From Paenibacillus durus (GTDB lineage Bacteria; Bacillota; Bacilli; Paenibacillales; Paenibacillaceae): 64,000 nt of DNA. Made by a program: the position numbers and the translations under genes. Shown here one piece after another: positions 49,258 through 58,144 of the stretch. The DNA is taken from the NCBI RefSeq assembly GCF_000756615.1, contig NZ_CP009288.1:1054001-1118000 (forward strand). The letters are read 5' to 3'. Position 1 is the first letter of the stretch. Each line of letters opens with the position of its first letter. The notes under the pieces were generated by a model, which was not told where the DNA came from, made no database searches, and worked only from the letters and a program-made list of their open reading frames with translations.

Positions 49258-51378
49258 ATGTACAAGCAATTGCGGAAGTTCATTCTGCCTTTAACCGTTG
49301 TGCTGATCGGATTGCTGCCGCTGGAGATATATGGCCAGGATTCCCTGAACCCGCCGGAAGCGACGATTAATTTAGCTAAATGGAATATCTACAATGACGG
49401 AACTCATCCCGTGGAAACGACCAAAGGCATTAATGAAGCGATAAGAAGCCTGCATAACGACGGGGTTACAGCGGTGACGCTGCCATCCGGAACGTACCTG
49501 ATCGATAAGGACAGCCGGATCAACATGGTCAGCGACATGACGTTTATTATGCCGGATGACGCGGTGCTGCAAAAGGAAGCGAACGGAAAAGAACGATACG
49601 AAACGATGTTCCTGGGCTACGGGGTTAACAATGTAACGCTAAAGGGCGGAACTTACAGCGGCGATAAGCAGCAGCATGATTTTTCTAAAAAAGACAATCC
49701 CCATAGCGCGGGCACGCATGAGAACGGTTACGGCATTTTGCTTGAAGGTGCGTCAAATGTTGTGATCGACGGCGTCAAGACTATTAATTTTACTGGAGAC
49801 GGGATGGCGATTGGCGGCGTTGGTAAATTGATTAAGGACCTGTATGAGGGAGGGTTTGTTTCCGGAGCGCTGGATGCAAAAGGAAATGCAGTGAGCAATA
49901 AGAACAAAGTCCGCACCAAAGCGCCGATTCCGCTTACCGCGCCTATCCTGCAATCGGAGAAGCTCTTTGAAATTTCCAATGTCCAAAAGCTGGGGCCTTT
50001 ATTCGAGGTCTATTTCTACCAAAAGAGCGGGAAGTTGATCAAGAAGATATCGGCCAAGGTCCGGGATCAAATGGCTATTCCAAACGGGGCTGCTTACTGT
50101 CATCTGGTGTTTAATAAGGCCTCGTCCAAGGGCGGTTACCTGGAAGTGTGGAATCGTGTCGTCTGCCGGAATATTACCGTCCGGAACTCGGAGTCGGCAT
50201 TCAACCGCCGTCAGGGAATTACAATCGGCGGGGCGGACAACGTTATCATTACTGGAAATCTGCTTCATGACATAAAGGGGACAGCGCCGCAATCCGGCAT
50301 TGATGTGGAAGGAGGATATGGGGAGAATGGCTACCTGAATACAAACATCACGATTAAAAACAACCAATTCTATAACAACGCCGTGTACGATGTCATTCTT
50401 TATGACGGCCGGAACGCATGGGTGGACGGTAATCATTTTGCTTCCAAGGAAGCCATCGGGCTAGCAGTCTCCCCGCCATTTACAAACGCCTGGGTATCCG
50501 ATAACCATTTCGACGGGGCGCGCATTTATGCTTATCATGACGTCACCTTGCGGAACAATGAACTGAATGATTCCATCACCTATTTCGAAGGGCCGAATAT
50601 CGTCATTGATGGAATGGAGATCACGAACGGCACACTCGCTCTGAGCGCAAAGGATGCTTTCGGAATCAAAGTCTCCAATATCAATATCAACATTACGAAA
50701 AAAGTGGAAGCGGGCCTAAGCATCAGCAAAAATCCTCTGCGTCTGTCCAATGTCACGATAACCGGGGAGCCGGCTCTGCGGAGCTTTACCGGAAATACGG
50801 TTTCCGGAAGCGTGTTCGATCATCTGAAGATCATCCGCTATAACTCCGCTTACGGGCTTTCTCTGCCGCCGGGAACGTATAAAGATTGCCAGTTTGAAGC
50901 ATCCGAAGAAGGGAAGTTCGGCACGCTTTCAGCGGTTCTGGCCGGAAATTATGTGTTTGACGGCTGTACCTTCAAAGGCAATATCCAAGGTGCGGGCCTG
51001 CTGTACGCAGAGAATAAGCAATTAAACCTGACGGTGAAGAACTCCACTTTTGAACTGCCCGGCAGCGCGCAGGCGGTCAGTATCCAGGCGGCTCGAAGCG
51101 CCGTTGTGGAGAATAATGTGGTGAATGCCAATAACCTTGCCTCAAGCAGCACGGAGCTCATCAAAATCAACGATTACTGGAAGCGGAACGATCCATACGA
51201 TGTGCTAAGCGCGGTGATCCGGAAGAACAAAATTACAACCAATCTTCCGGCAAAAGGAATCTCGACTGAGTATGCGGGAGTGGGGGCACCTCCTTATACG
51301 ATTGAGGATAACATTCTGGTTAAAGCGAAGCTCTCGCTAAAGGCAAATGATAGATTCAATAATAATATATTGCAATAA
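49258..51378 (+). CDS. Secreted right-handed beta-helix protein
   Basis: 706 residues with a signal peptide (to about residue 26, IYGQ). The whole mature protein matches the C-terminal half of the SLH protein divergent from it: LAKWNIYNDGTHPVETTKGI, GTYLIDKDSR, GTAPQSGIDVEGGYG, ELIKINDYWKRNDP and YAGVGAPPYT recur nearly unchanged. Pectate-lyase-3/NosD-like repeats indicate a polysaccharide lyase or epimerase outside the cell. It lacks SLH and FN3 domains, so it would be released rather than anchored. ATG 49258 with AGGAGGAAGG nine bases upstream; a shared operator type precedes it. Confidence 0.82.
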   Translation: MYKQLRKFILPLTVVLIGLLPLEIYGQDSLNPPEATINLAKWNIYNDGTHPVETTKGINEAIRSLHNDGVTAVTLPSGTYLIDKDSRINMVSDMTFIMPDDAVLQKEANGKERYETMFLGYGVNNVTLKGGTYSGDKQQHDFSKKDNPHSAGTHENGYGILLEGASNVVIDGVKTINFTGDGMAIGGVGKLIKDLYEGGFVSGALDAKGNAVSNKNKVRTKAPIPLTAPILQSEKLFEISNVQKLGPLFEVYFYQKSGKLIKKISAKVRDQMAIPNGAAYCHLVFNKASSKGGYLEVWNRVVCRNITVRNSESAFNRRQGITIGGADNVIITGNLLHDIKGTAPQSGIDVEGGYGENGYLNTNITIKNNQFYNNAVYDVILYDGRNAWVDGNHFASKEAIGLAVSPPFTNAWVSDNHFDGARIYAYHDVTLRNNELNDSITYFEGPNIVIDGMEITNGTLALSAKDAFGIKVSNININITKKVEAGLSISKNPLRLSNVTITGEPALRSFTGNTVSGSVFDHLKIIRYNSAYGLSLPPGTYKDCQFEASEEGKFGTLSAVLAGNYVFDGCTFKGNIQGAGLLYAENKQLNLTVKNSTFELPGSAQAVSIQAARSAVVENNVVNANNLASSSTELIKINDYWKRNDPYDVLSAVIRKNKITTNLPAKGISTEYAGVGAPPYTIEDNILVKAKLSLKANDRFNNNILQ

Positions 51379-51499
51379 TGTCTATATTGATCGGGCGAAG
51401 GAACTGCTCTATTTGTCATGAAATTGACATATGGGGCGGTTTCTTTCTGGTTTGAAAAATAAGGAAAAAAGCGGTATACTCATGAAGCGGAGTACGTTT

Positions 51500-51514
51500 G
51501 TTCATCATTTGAAC
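51500..51514 (+). promoter_or_regulatory. GTTC-N7-GAAC inverted repeat before the SorC gene
   Basis: GTTCATCATTTGAAC within a larger dyad (GTAC at 51492 and 51520) lies about 35 bases before the sorC start. Probably an operator of that regulator. Confidence 0.5.
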
Positions 51515-51548
51515 ATTTGTACATTGGGTGAATTGAGTATGAAGGGAT

Positions 51549-52529
51549 GTGCATGCCCGCATTATGACGGAGAAGAATCAGGATCGCTTCCGATTATTAG
51601 TGAAGATTTGCCAGCTGTATTACGAGGAAGGGCTGAACCAAATGGAAATCGCCAAACGACTGGGGATATCCCGTCCTCATGTAAGCCGAATGCTGACAGC
51701 CGCCAAGAATGAAGGGATTGTACGTATTTCGATCAATAATCCATTTTCAGCCGAGCAGGAGCTTGAAAAGTCACTCATCGATGCCTTCGGCATTCAAGAC
51801 GCGCTGGTTGTCGATTCTTCTGATACGGAACCTGCCGGGCTGCCTGCCCTGCTGGGCCGAGCCGGCGCCGCTCTGATCGAATCCGTATTGAGGGATGGCG
51901 ATATAGTCGGGATTATGGCAGGGCATACGATAGGCTGCGCAGCCGAGGAGATGGATTACTTTGCACGGGACGGAATGCAATTTGTCCCCCTGGTTGGAGG
52001 GTGGGGATCGGATGGCGCCGCCTGGCATGCAAGCACCAATGCCATGGCCTTTGCGAACAAGCTGAAATCCAAATACTCGATGTTTCATGCGCCTGCATTG
52101 GTGGCCAACGAAGAGACCGGCATGCTGTTGCGCCAAGAGCCGGAGATTGCAAAGGTGCTTGAGCTTGCCCGGAGCAGCCGCGTAGCGGTTGTAAGCATTG
52201 GTGAAGTAAGCGAAGAAAGTACTATGGTCAAATCGGGGAGCTTCAGCGAGGAGGATATGACGGTTCTGAAAAAGCTGGGCGCCGCTGCCAATCTGTGCGC
52301 TTCCTTTCTGGATGAAAGAGGCCAGGTGATTGACTTTCCGGTCAGCAATCGGCTAATTGGCCTCGATGCCCGGGAGCTTCGCTCGATACCCACGGTCATC
52401 GGAATTGCCGGGGGCGCAGCTAAAGTCACGGCTATTACAGCGGCACTCAAGGGGAAATGGATTGATATCCTGGTGACGGATTCGGAAACGGCGCGGGATA
52501 TTGTTGCCATATCATCACCCAACGAATGA
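51549..52529 (+). CDS. SorC-family sugar-binding transcriptional regulator
   Basis: 326 residues. The HTH at the front is typical: KICQLYYEEGLNQMEIAKRL then GISRPHVSRMLTAAKNEGIV. The C-terminal SorC effector domain binds phosphorylated sugars; IVGIMAGHTIGCAAEEM and IPTVIGIAGGAAKVTAITAA carry its conserved loops. The likely start is GTG 51549 behind AAGGG; ATG 51564 is possible. It precedes an orphan trpBA pair and sits among genes sharing a GTTC...GAAC site, so it may control surface polysaccharide genes and itself. Confidence 0.85.
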   Translation: MHARIMTEKNQDRFRLLVKICQLYYEEGLNQMEIAKRLGISRPHVSRMLTAAKNEGIVRISINNPFSAEQELEKSLIDAFGIQDALVVDSSDTEPAGLPALLGRAGAALIESVLRDGDIVGIMAGHTIGCAAEEMDYFARDGMQFVPLVGGWGSDGAAWHASTNAMAFANKLKSKYSMFHAPALVANEETGMLLRQEPEIAKVLELARSSRVAVVSIGEVSEESTMVKSGSFSEEDMTVLKKLGAAANLCASFLDERGQVIDFPVSNRLIGLDARELRSIPTVIGIAGGAAKVTAITAALKGKWIDILVTDSETARDIVAISSPNE

Positions 52530-52549
52530 AACGGGAAAGGAGAATAGTG

Positions 52550-53842
52550 ATGTCCGAGTATAAAACGACATTTCAAACGATATCCGCTGCGGCTGAAGCA
52601 TTGGTAAAAGACGATGGTTACTATGGGAATTACGGAGGCTCGTTTATACCCGAGATCCTTGTCCCTGCCTTTGCGGAAATCAAGGAGTATTTTGAAGCTA
52701 TTAAACAGGATGAAGCGTTCTGGCAAGAATATTGCTCACTGCTGGCAGATTACTCGGGGCGCCCTACTCCGCTTACCTATGCGGATCGGCTAACCGAATA
52801 TTTCGGCCGCGCCAAGATTTATATTAAACGCGAGGATTTGAATCATACCGGCGCCCACAAGCTGAACAACGCGCTCGGTCAAGTCCTGCTGGCGAAGAAA
52901 ATGGGAAAAACGCGCGTCATAGCCGAAACGGGGGCGGGACAGCATGGGGTGGCTACCGCTACCGCAGCGGCGAAGCTGGGGCTCTCGGCTACCATATATA
53001 TGGGCCGGGAAGATATGGAACGTCAGTATTCCAATGTTTTTTGGATGAAACGGCTGGGGGCTGAAGTCATCGCGGTCGATTACGGTTCAAGGACGTTGAA
53101 GGATGCGATCAACGAAGCGCTGAGAGATTGGGTCTCCAGCTTTGAAACGACGCATTACGTTCTGGGAACCGCATCGGGTGCGCATCCTTTCCCCGCCATT
53201 GTATCTTACTTTCAGGCTGTGATCGGCATAGAAGCCAAGGAACAGATTTTGCGGGTGGAAGGCCGGCTGCCAAGCTGGGTCTATGCCTGTGTGGGCGGCG
53301 GGTCAAATGCCCTCGGTGTGTTTCAAGCGTTCTATCCGCATGAGAATGTTGGACTCGTGGGGGTGGAAGCAGGCGGGCAGGGCAAGGGTTCCGGCAGGCA
53401 TGCGGCCCGGATTGCCTACGGCGAGGGCAAGGCCGGTGTCGCTCAAGGCTTTAAGACCCTTTTTCTGCAAAATAACGACGGGCAAATGAATGATACGTAC
53501 AGCCTTGCCGCGGGTCTGGATTATGTGGGCGTATCTCCGATATTGGCCGACTTGTCCGAGCGGGGCAGGGTGCGGTTCACGGCCGCAACCGATACGGAGG
53601 TAGTGGAAGCGCTGGAGATTATCATGAAGACGGAAGGGCTGATTCCCGCGCTGGAGTCTACGCATGCTTTTGCGGGAGCGTTTAACGATATCACGGAATC
53701 TTCGGGGTCTGATATCTTCATAATTAATATGTCCGGACGCGGGGATAAAGACATTTTTAATGTAGCGGAGGGATTGCATGATGATGAATGGAAAGCATTT
53801 ATCCGGAGAAAAGCCCGGCAGTTCGAAAATTCGGCTCGCTGA
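52550..53842 (+). CDS. trpB: Tryptophan synthase beta chain (orphan copy)
   Basis: 430 residues of the PLP-dependent TrpB family. The Schiff-base Lys is Lys104 in NHTGAHKLNNALGQ and the phosphate loop is ACVGGGSNALG. GAGQHGVATATAAAKLGL is the conserved catalytic loop. The usual PGVGPEHA motif reads VGVSPILADLSE, a clear departure. It condenses indole and serine. No other trp gene (trpE, D, C, F) is present; it follows a SorC regulator by 20 bases and overlaps trpA by 65 bases. ATG 52550 has AAAGGAG nine bases away. Confidence 0.9.
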   Translation: MSEYKTTFQTISAAAEALVKDDGYYGNYGGSFIPEILVPAFAEIKEYFEAIKQDEAFWQEYCSLLADYSGRPTPLTYADRLTEYFGRAKIYIKREDLNHTGAHKLNNALGQVLLAKKMGKTRVIAETGAGQHGVATATAAAKLGLSATIYMGREDMERQYSNVFWMKRLGAEVIAVDYGSRTLKDAINEALRDWVSSFETTHYVLGTASGAHPFPAIVSYFQAVIGIEAKEQILRVEGRLPSWVYACVGGGSNALGVFQAFYPHENVGLVGVEAGGQGKGSGRHAARIAYGEGKAGVAQGFKTLFLQNNDGQMNDTYSLAAGLDYVGVSPILADLSERGRVRFTAATDTEVVEALEIIMKTEGLIPALESTHAFAGAFNDITESSGSDIFIINMSGRGDKDIFNVAEGLHDDEWKAFIRRKARQFENSAR

Positions 53843-54602
53843 ACAGATTACAGGCGGACCATCCGGGCAGCCGATACAGATAATGACTCACCAAATTCTC
53901 GGCTATCCGGACTTTGATACGAATTATGAAATGATTCGTTTGTTTCAAGAGAGCGGCGCCCGCCTTGTCGAGCTTCAATTGCCCTTCTCGGAGCCTATTG
54001 CGGATGGACCTGTGTTCTTACATGCCAATCAAGCATCGCTGGCGAGTGGAACAACTACGAAACAATGCCTGGAATTCGCGGAGCGTGTGGTCACGGATTT
54101 TCCCGGCCTCTCCTTTTTGTTCATGACCTATTATAATGTTGTCATTCAGTATGGAATTGAAGAGTTCGTTAAAGCGTGCGCCGCAATAGGCATTCAGGGT
54201 CTGATTGTGCCGGATGCTTATCCTGAGGAGAGCCAGGAATTTATGGAGGCTTGCCGTAAGCATACGGTGGAGCCTATCCTGATCGTTACGCCGTATACAT
54301 CCAGCGAGCGGCTTGCTTATCTGTCGGCAGAAACCGGCGGCTTTCTGTACTGTGCGGCGCGAAAGGGAGTGACCGGGACGAAGACCTCATTTGGCAAGGA
54401 GACAGAGGCATTTATCACTCGTGTCCGCAGCATAGCTAAAACCCCGATCGCTGTAGGATTCGGCATCCAGAGCGGTCAAGATGTGCGTTTTTTGGAGGGC
54501 AAAAGCGATATAGCGATCATCGGGACACAGCTCCTTACCGTACTGGAGCAAGAGGGGCTCTCCGGTGTTAGGCGCTTCTTAAAGACGATCATCCCGGCCT
54601 GA
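53778..54602 (+). CDS. trpA: Tryptophan synthase alpha chain (orphan copy)
   Basis: 274 residues of the TrpA barrel, which splits indole-3-glycerol phosphate. The catalytic Glu sits in ARLVELQLPFSEP and the Asp in PIADGPV; FLYCAARKGVTGTKTSF and AVGFGIQSGQDV complete the phosphate site. The first motif is LQLPFSEP rather than the usual IGVPFSDP. It overlaps trpB by 65 bases (GGAGGGATT before the ATG run), unusually long but plausible for coupling. A strong terminator follows. The pair being controlled outside the trp operon suggests a special supply of tryptophan or indole. Confidence 0.9.
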   Translation: MMMNGKHLSGEKPGSSKIRLAEQITGGPSGQPIQIMTHQILGYPDFDTNYEMIRLFQESGARLVELQLPFSEPIADGPVFLHANQASLASGTTTKQCLEFAERVVTDFPGLSFLFMTYYNVVIQYGIEEFVKACAAIGIQGLIVPDAYPEESQEFMEACRKHTVEPILIVTPYTSSERLAYLSAETGGFLYCAARKGVTGTKTSFGKETEAFITRVRSIAKTPIAVGFGIQSGQDVRFLEGKSDIAIIGTQLLTVLEQEGLSGVRRFLKTIIPA

Positions 54603-54636
54603 CCCCCGTTTCGCTATAGGCCGAACAGCAAAAGAG

Positions 54637-54682
54637 GCATCTCTAGAAGCAATACAAATTGCTTTTGGAGATGCTTTTTTTT
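54637..54682 (+). terminator. Terminator of the sorC-trpBA operon
   Basis: GCATCTC...AAGCAAT-ACAA-ATTGCTT...GAGATGC pairs over about 15 bp and is followed by eight T. Confidence 0.8.
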
Positions 54683-54750
54683 GTGCGTGTAAACGAACAG
54701 TTGACCGATCGTAAAAACGAACAATATCCATAGAATAAAGAGGCAAATAG

Positions 54751-54779
54751 TTGACATGTTCTATATAAAGAACTAAAAT
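54751..54779 (+). promoter_or_regulatory. Promoter and operator of the exopolysaccharide operon
   Basis: TTGACA (54751-54756) and TAAAAT (54774-54779) are 17 bases apart. GTTCTATATAAAGAAC (54758-54773) fills the spacer, an ideal place for a repressor. A degenerate copy starts at 54791. Confidence 0.7.
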
Positions 54780-54828
54780 TAATGAATAATGTTCTTTATT
54801 AAAGTCATTCTTTGAAGTGGGTGAACAT

Positions 54829-55575
54829 ATGGAAGATGAGAACGAGGTATACGAAAAGGAGCCTTCATCCAAAGTTCCGGTCAAGGAAATTAATCTGAAG
54901 GAATGGGCAGCGGTTATCAGACGGAGATTATGGATTATTGTACTAACGACCGTCCTTCTCGCCGTGCTGGGCGGTCTGTACAGCTCGCAGCCGGAAGTGC
55001 CCCTGTACTCTTCTTCGGCAAGAATTATGATTCCCGCAGCTACTCCGGAACAGCTGAGCACAATCAAGGTGTTCATCCGCGAACCTGTGGTTCTGGAACG
55101 TGTGATCAAGGAGTCGGGTATCCCAAGGTCGGCTGGAGGCTTGCGCAATCAGATCAGTGTAGGAAGCGTTGACAATTCCATTATTACAATCATTTCGGTT
55201 GTTGACCCGGACCCTGCCGTCGCGCCGCAAATCGTCAATGCCGTCGTGCGCGTGTTCACCGAGGAAGTGAGTAAGCGTATGGGCTTTAACGGAATCAGCG
55301 TTCTTACTGCAGCGGTGGAATCGCCAAATCCCGCGCCCATCAATCCGCCGAGCAATCGTGCGCTGATCGCAGGCATAATAGCCGGTCTTGTCATTGGTCT
55401 GGGTCTAGCTCTTTTGCTCGAATCACTGGATGATACCCTCCGCTCAGAAAGAGAGCTTGAACGGATATTGGGCGTAGATTCACTGGGAGTCGTCCCCAAG
55501 CTGCAGCGCAAAGATTCTCTCGGCAATTCAAGGCGGAAAAATGAGTATGTGCGGGGTGAAGCCATTGGCTCATAG
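54829..55575 (+). CDS. YveK-family chain-length/BY-kinase modulator
   Basis: 248 residues with the Wzz topology: cytoplasmic front, membrane helix at about 38-58 (RRRLWIIVLTTVLLAVLGGL), external domain, second helix at about 190-208 (AGIIAGLVIGLGLALLLESL) after PNPAPINPPSNR, a proline-rich signature of the family. It partners the tyrosine kinase next door to control polymer length and export. ATG 54829 with GTGGGTG six bases before. First gene of the operon, behind a consensus promoter; it overlaps the next gene. Equivalent in order to Bacillus epsA. Confidence 0.88.
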   Translation: MEDENEVYEKEPSSKVPVKEINLKEWAAVIRRRLWIIVLTTVLLAVLGGLYSSQPEVPLYSSSARIMIPAATPEQLSTIKVFIREPVVLERVIKESGIPRSAGGLRNQISVGSVDNSIITIISVVDPDPAVAPQIVNAVVRVFTEEVSKRMGFNGISVLTAAVESPNPAPINPPSNRALIAGIIAGLVIGLGLALLLESLDDTLRSERELERILGVDSLGVVPKLQRKDSLGNSRRKNEYVRGEAIGS

Positions 55576-56224
55576 GGAGAAAAAGTTGGATTCACGGGTG
55601 ATATACGGCTGCTTTATTGTTCATAACAGTCCCACAGCGGCCGCTGCCGAGCAGTACAGAAGGATACGAAATAACATTCGGATTGCAGCGGGAAAAAAGG
55701 AGCAGATCTCCCTCGTCATCACCTCTCCTTCGCCGGGAGAAGGGAAGACGACCTCCGCCGTAAATTTGGCGGTCAGCTTCGCTCAGCGGGGAGATAAGGT
55801 ACTCCTGGTGGACGCCAATGTCAGGAACCCCGTTCTGGGTCAGGTATTCAGCATCAAACAATGGCCCGGACTCTCCGATGGATTAGCTTCCAACATGGAT
55901 TTTGCGGAAACCGTATATCCCACGGATGTGGAGAGACTATCCATCATACCGGGCGGGTCGCATCTGCCGGGCGCGGCGGATCTGCTCGATTCGCAGGCGA
56001 TGTCGGAATTTTTGGACCGGGCAAGAAATGAATACTCCGTTATTCTGTTTGATTGCTCTGCGGTATTGGAAACACCCGATGCTATCGCGCTGGCGGGCCG
56101 GTGCGATGGGGTCGTATTGGTTGTCAGCAGCGGGAAGACGCAGCAGAAGCAAGCTCTTAAGGCCAAGCGCCTATTGGATTTCGGGAAGGTCAGGATATTA
56201 GGCAGCCTGCTGAATCGGGGTTAG
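55541..56224 (+). CDS. Tyrosine-protein kinase (CpsD/EpsB-like)
   Basis: About 227 residues with Walker A SPSPGEGKTTSAVNLA, Walker A' VLLVDANVRNP (canonical DADLR changed) and Walker B VILFDCSAV. This is the bacterial tyrosine kinase of Gram-positive exopolysaccharide systems, activated by the YveK-like partner. The usual tyrosine-rich C-terminal tail is absent: the protein ends RILGSLLNRG. It overlaps the preceding gene by 35 bases. The start is uncertain between ATG 55541 (AAGG seven bases ahead) and later GTG/TTG codons. Confidence 0.85.
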   Translation: MSMCGVKPLAHREKKLDSRVIYGCFIVHNSPTAAAAEQYRRIRNNIRIAAGKKEQISLVITSPSPGEGKTTSAVNLAVSFAQRGDKVLLVDANVRNPVLGQVFSIKQWPGLSDGLASNMDFAETVYPTDVERLSIIPGGSHLPGAADLLDSQAMSEFLDRARNEYSVILFDCSAVLETPDAIALAGRCDGVVLVVSSGKTQQKQALKAKRLLDFGKVRILGSLLNRG

Positions 56225-56275
56225 GAACAGTGACAGCCGCAGGATTGATTCGTTTTGGGAGGGAGTGGACGAACG

Positions 56276-58120
56276 TTGTTTCGTAAGCATCGGCTAACTA
56301 TTTTGATGTTGTTGGATTCGTTTATTGTGTTGACGGCTATTTTCGCGGGGAGCTTCCTGGTGAACGCCTCTTTTAATGTATTTACACACCCGGTGATTAT
56401 CAGTTCGGTCGCATTGCTCCTGAGTCATCATCTCTTTGCCTTTGTGTACCATTTGTACAAGAAAGCCTGGGAATATGCCAGCGTTGAAGAAATTATCCTC
56501 ATCACCAAAGTGGTCACATTCTCCATGGTTGCCGCAGCTACCGTTCAACTCGTTCTCTCGGGCAACATTCAATACCGTTTGCTGCTGGTGACATGGCTGC
56601 TGCATATGCTGCTGATCGGCGGGTCGCGCTTTTGCTGGCGGATGATCAGGGCCGCTCATGACAAGCAGGAGACGCAGAGCGAGCCGGATAACGCCAAGCG
56701 GACGCTGATCATCGGTGCGGGCGCGGCCGGAACGATGGTTGCAAGACAGCTGCTGTCCGGTCCGAATAAGGCGCTGAAGCCGGTCGCTTTTATTGATGAC
56801 AATTTGAATAAGCTCGGTCTCGATATCATGGGAATTCCCGTTGCGGGCGGAACAACAGATATCGTAGAGCTGGCCGAACGGTTTCAAATTGAACATATTG
56901 TCATCGCGATTCCTTCGCTTTCCAAGAACCGGCTAAAAACCATTTATGACGAATGCACCAAGACCTCCGCTAAGACACAAACCATTCCCATGCTTGAGGA
57001 TATAGCGAGCGGCAAGGTCGCCGTCAGCCAATTCAGGGACATTCAGGTTGAGGATCTCCTGGGCCGGGAAGCAGTTCAGCTTGACCTTGACCGAATTTCC
57101 GATTATGTCACGGGAAAGGTTGTCCTCGTCACGGGAGCAGGCGGCTCCATCGGTTCGGAGGTGTGCAGGCAAATCTCCAGATTCCGGCCGAAAAAACTGG
57201 TGCTGCTCGGTCACGGAGAGAACAGCATCTATACGATTGAAATCGAGCTGAAAGCGAAATTCAGGGATTCCGGCATCCAGTTCTATACCGAAATCGCGGA
57301 TTTGCAGGATGAAAGCAAGATTATCAGCTTAATGGAGCTGCATCGTCCGGACGTTGTCTATCATGCCGCAGCTCACAAGCATGTGCCGCTTATGCAGCGC
57401 AATCCGGAGGAAGCGGTCAAGAATAATATTATCGGCACGATGAATGTCGCGCAGGCCGCCAGTCTGGTGGGAGTCGGCACGTTTGTCATGATCTCAACGG
57501 ACAAGGCGGTCAATCCGACCAGTGTGATGGGATCAACCAAGCGGATTGCCGAGATGATCATTCAGCATCAGGACCGGTTCAGCTCTACCAAATTTGTCGC
57601 CGTTCGTTTCGGTAATGTACTCGGCAGCCGAGGCAGCGTAATTCCGCTGTTCCGGAAGCAAATTGAGCAGGGCGGACCGGTAACCGTCACGCATCCGGAT
57701 ATGGTCCGGTATTTCATGACGATTCCCGAGGCGTCCCGGCTGGTCATTCAGGCAGGCGCTCTGGCGCGCGGAGGGGAAATCTTCGTGCTGGATATGGGCG
57801 AGCCGGTCAAGATTGTGGATTTGGCCAAAAATCTGATCCGCATGTCGGGCTATACCACCGAGGAAATCGGCATTGAGTTCACGGGTATGAGACCGGGAGA
57901 GAAGCTGTATGAAGAGCTGCTGCGGGACACGGAAGTTCATGAAATGCAGGTCTATCCCAAGATCTATGTAGGCAAATCGTATGAGGTGAACTTTGAGTCC
58001 ATTAATCATCTGCTCAAGGTCTACGATTCCCTATCCATCGAAGAACTGAGAAGCATGCTGCTTGATATTGCCAACAACCGCTTTGAAATGGCTCTGCTTA
58101 AGAAAGCGACGGTCGTCTAG
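56276..58120 (+). CDS. Nucleoside-diphosphate-sugar epimerase/dehydratase, membrane (CapD/EpsC-like)
   Basis: 614 residues. Four membrane helices (about 8-125), a CoA-binding-like Rossmann domain (LIIGAGAAGTMVARQL) and a catalytic SDR domain: VLVTGAGGSIGSEVCRQI, with SMGSTK-like SVMGSTKRIAEM and ISTDKAVNPT. It makes UDP-2,6-dideoxy-type amino sugar precursors (C4,C6-dehydratase). TTG 56276 follows GGGAGGGAG; an earlier TTG lies before that site. Third in the operon as epsC is in Bacillus. Confidence 0.9.
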   Translation: MFRKHRLTILMLLDSFIVLTAIFAGSFLVNASFNVFTHPVIISSVALLLSHHLFAFVYHLYKKAWEYASVEEIILITKVVTFSMVAAATVQLVLSGNIQYRLLLVTWLLHMLLIGGSRFCWRMIRAAHDKQETQSEPDNAKRTLIIGAGAAGTMVARQLLSGPNKALKPVAFIDDNLNKLGLDIMGIPVAGGTTDIVELAERFQIEHIVIAIPSLSKNRLKTIYDECTKTSAKTQTIPMLEDIASGKVAVSQFRDIQVEDLLGREAVQLDLDRISDYVTGKVVLVTGAGGSIGSEVCRQISRFRPKKLVLLGHGENSIYTIEIELKAKFRDSGIQFYTEIADLQDESKIISLMELHRPDVVYHAAAHKHVPLMQRNPEEAVKNNIIGTMNVAQAASLVGVGTFVMISTDKAVNPTSVMGSTKRIAEMIIQHQDRFSSTKFVAVRFGNVLGSRGSVIPLFRKQIEQGGPVTVTHPDMVRYFMTIPEASRLVIQAGALARGGEIFVLDMGEPVKIVDLAKNLIRMSGYTTEEIGIEFTGMRPGEKLYEELLRDTEVHEMQVYPKIYVGKSYEVNFESINHLLKVYDSLSIEELRSMLLDIANNRFEMALLKKATVV

Positions 58121-58144
58121 ACGCTATGGAAAGGAAGACGGCTT

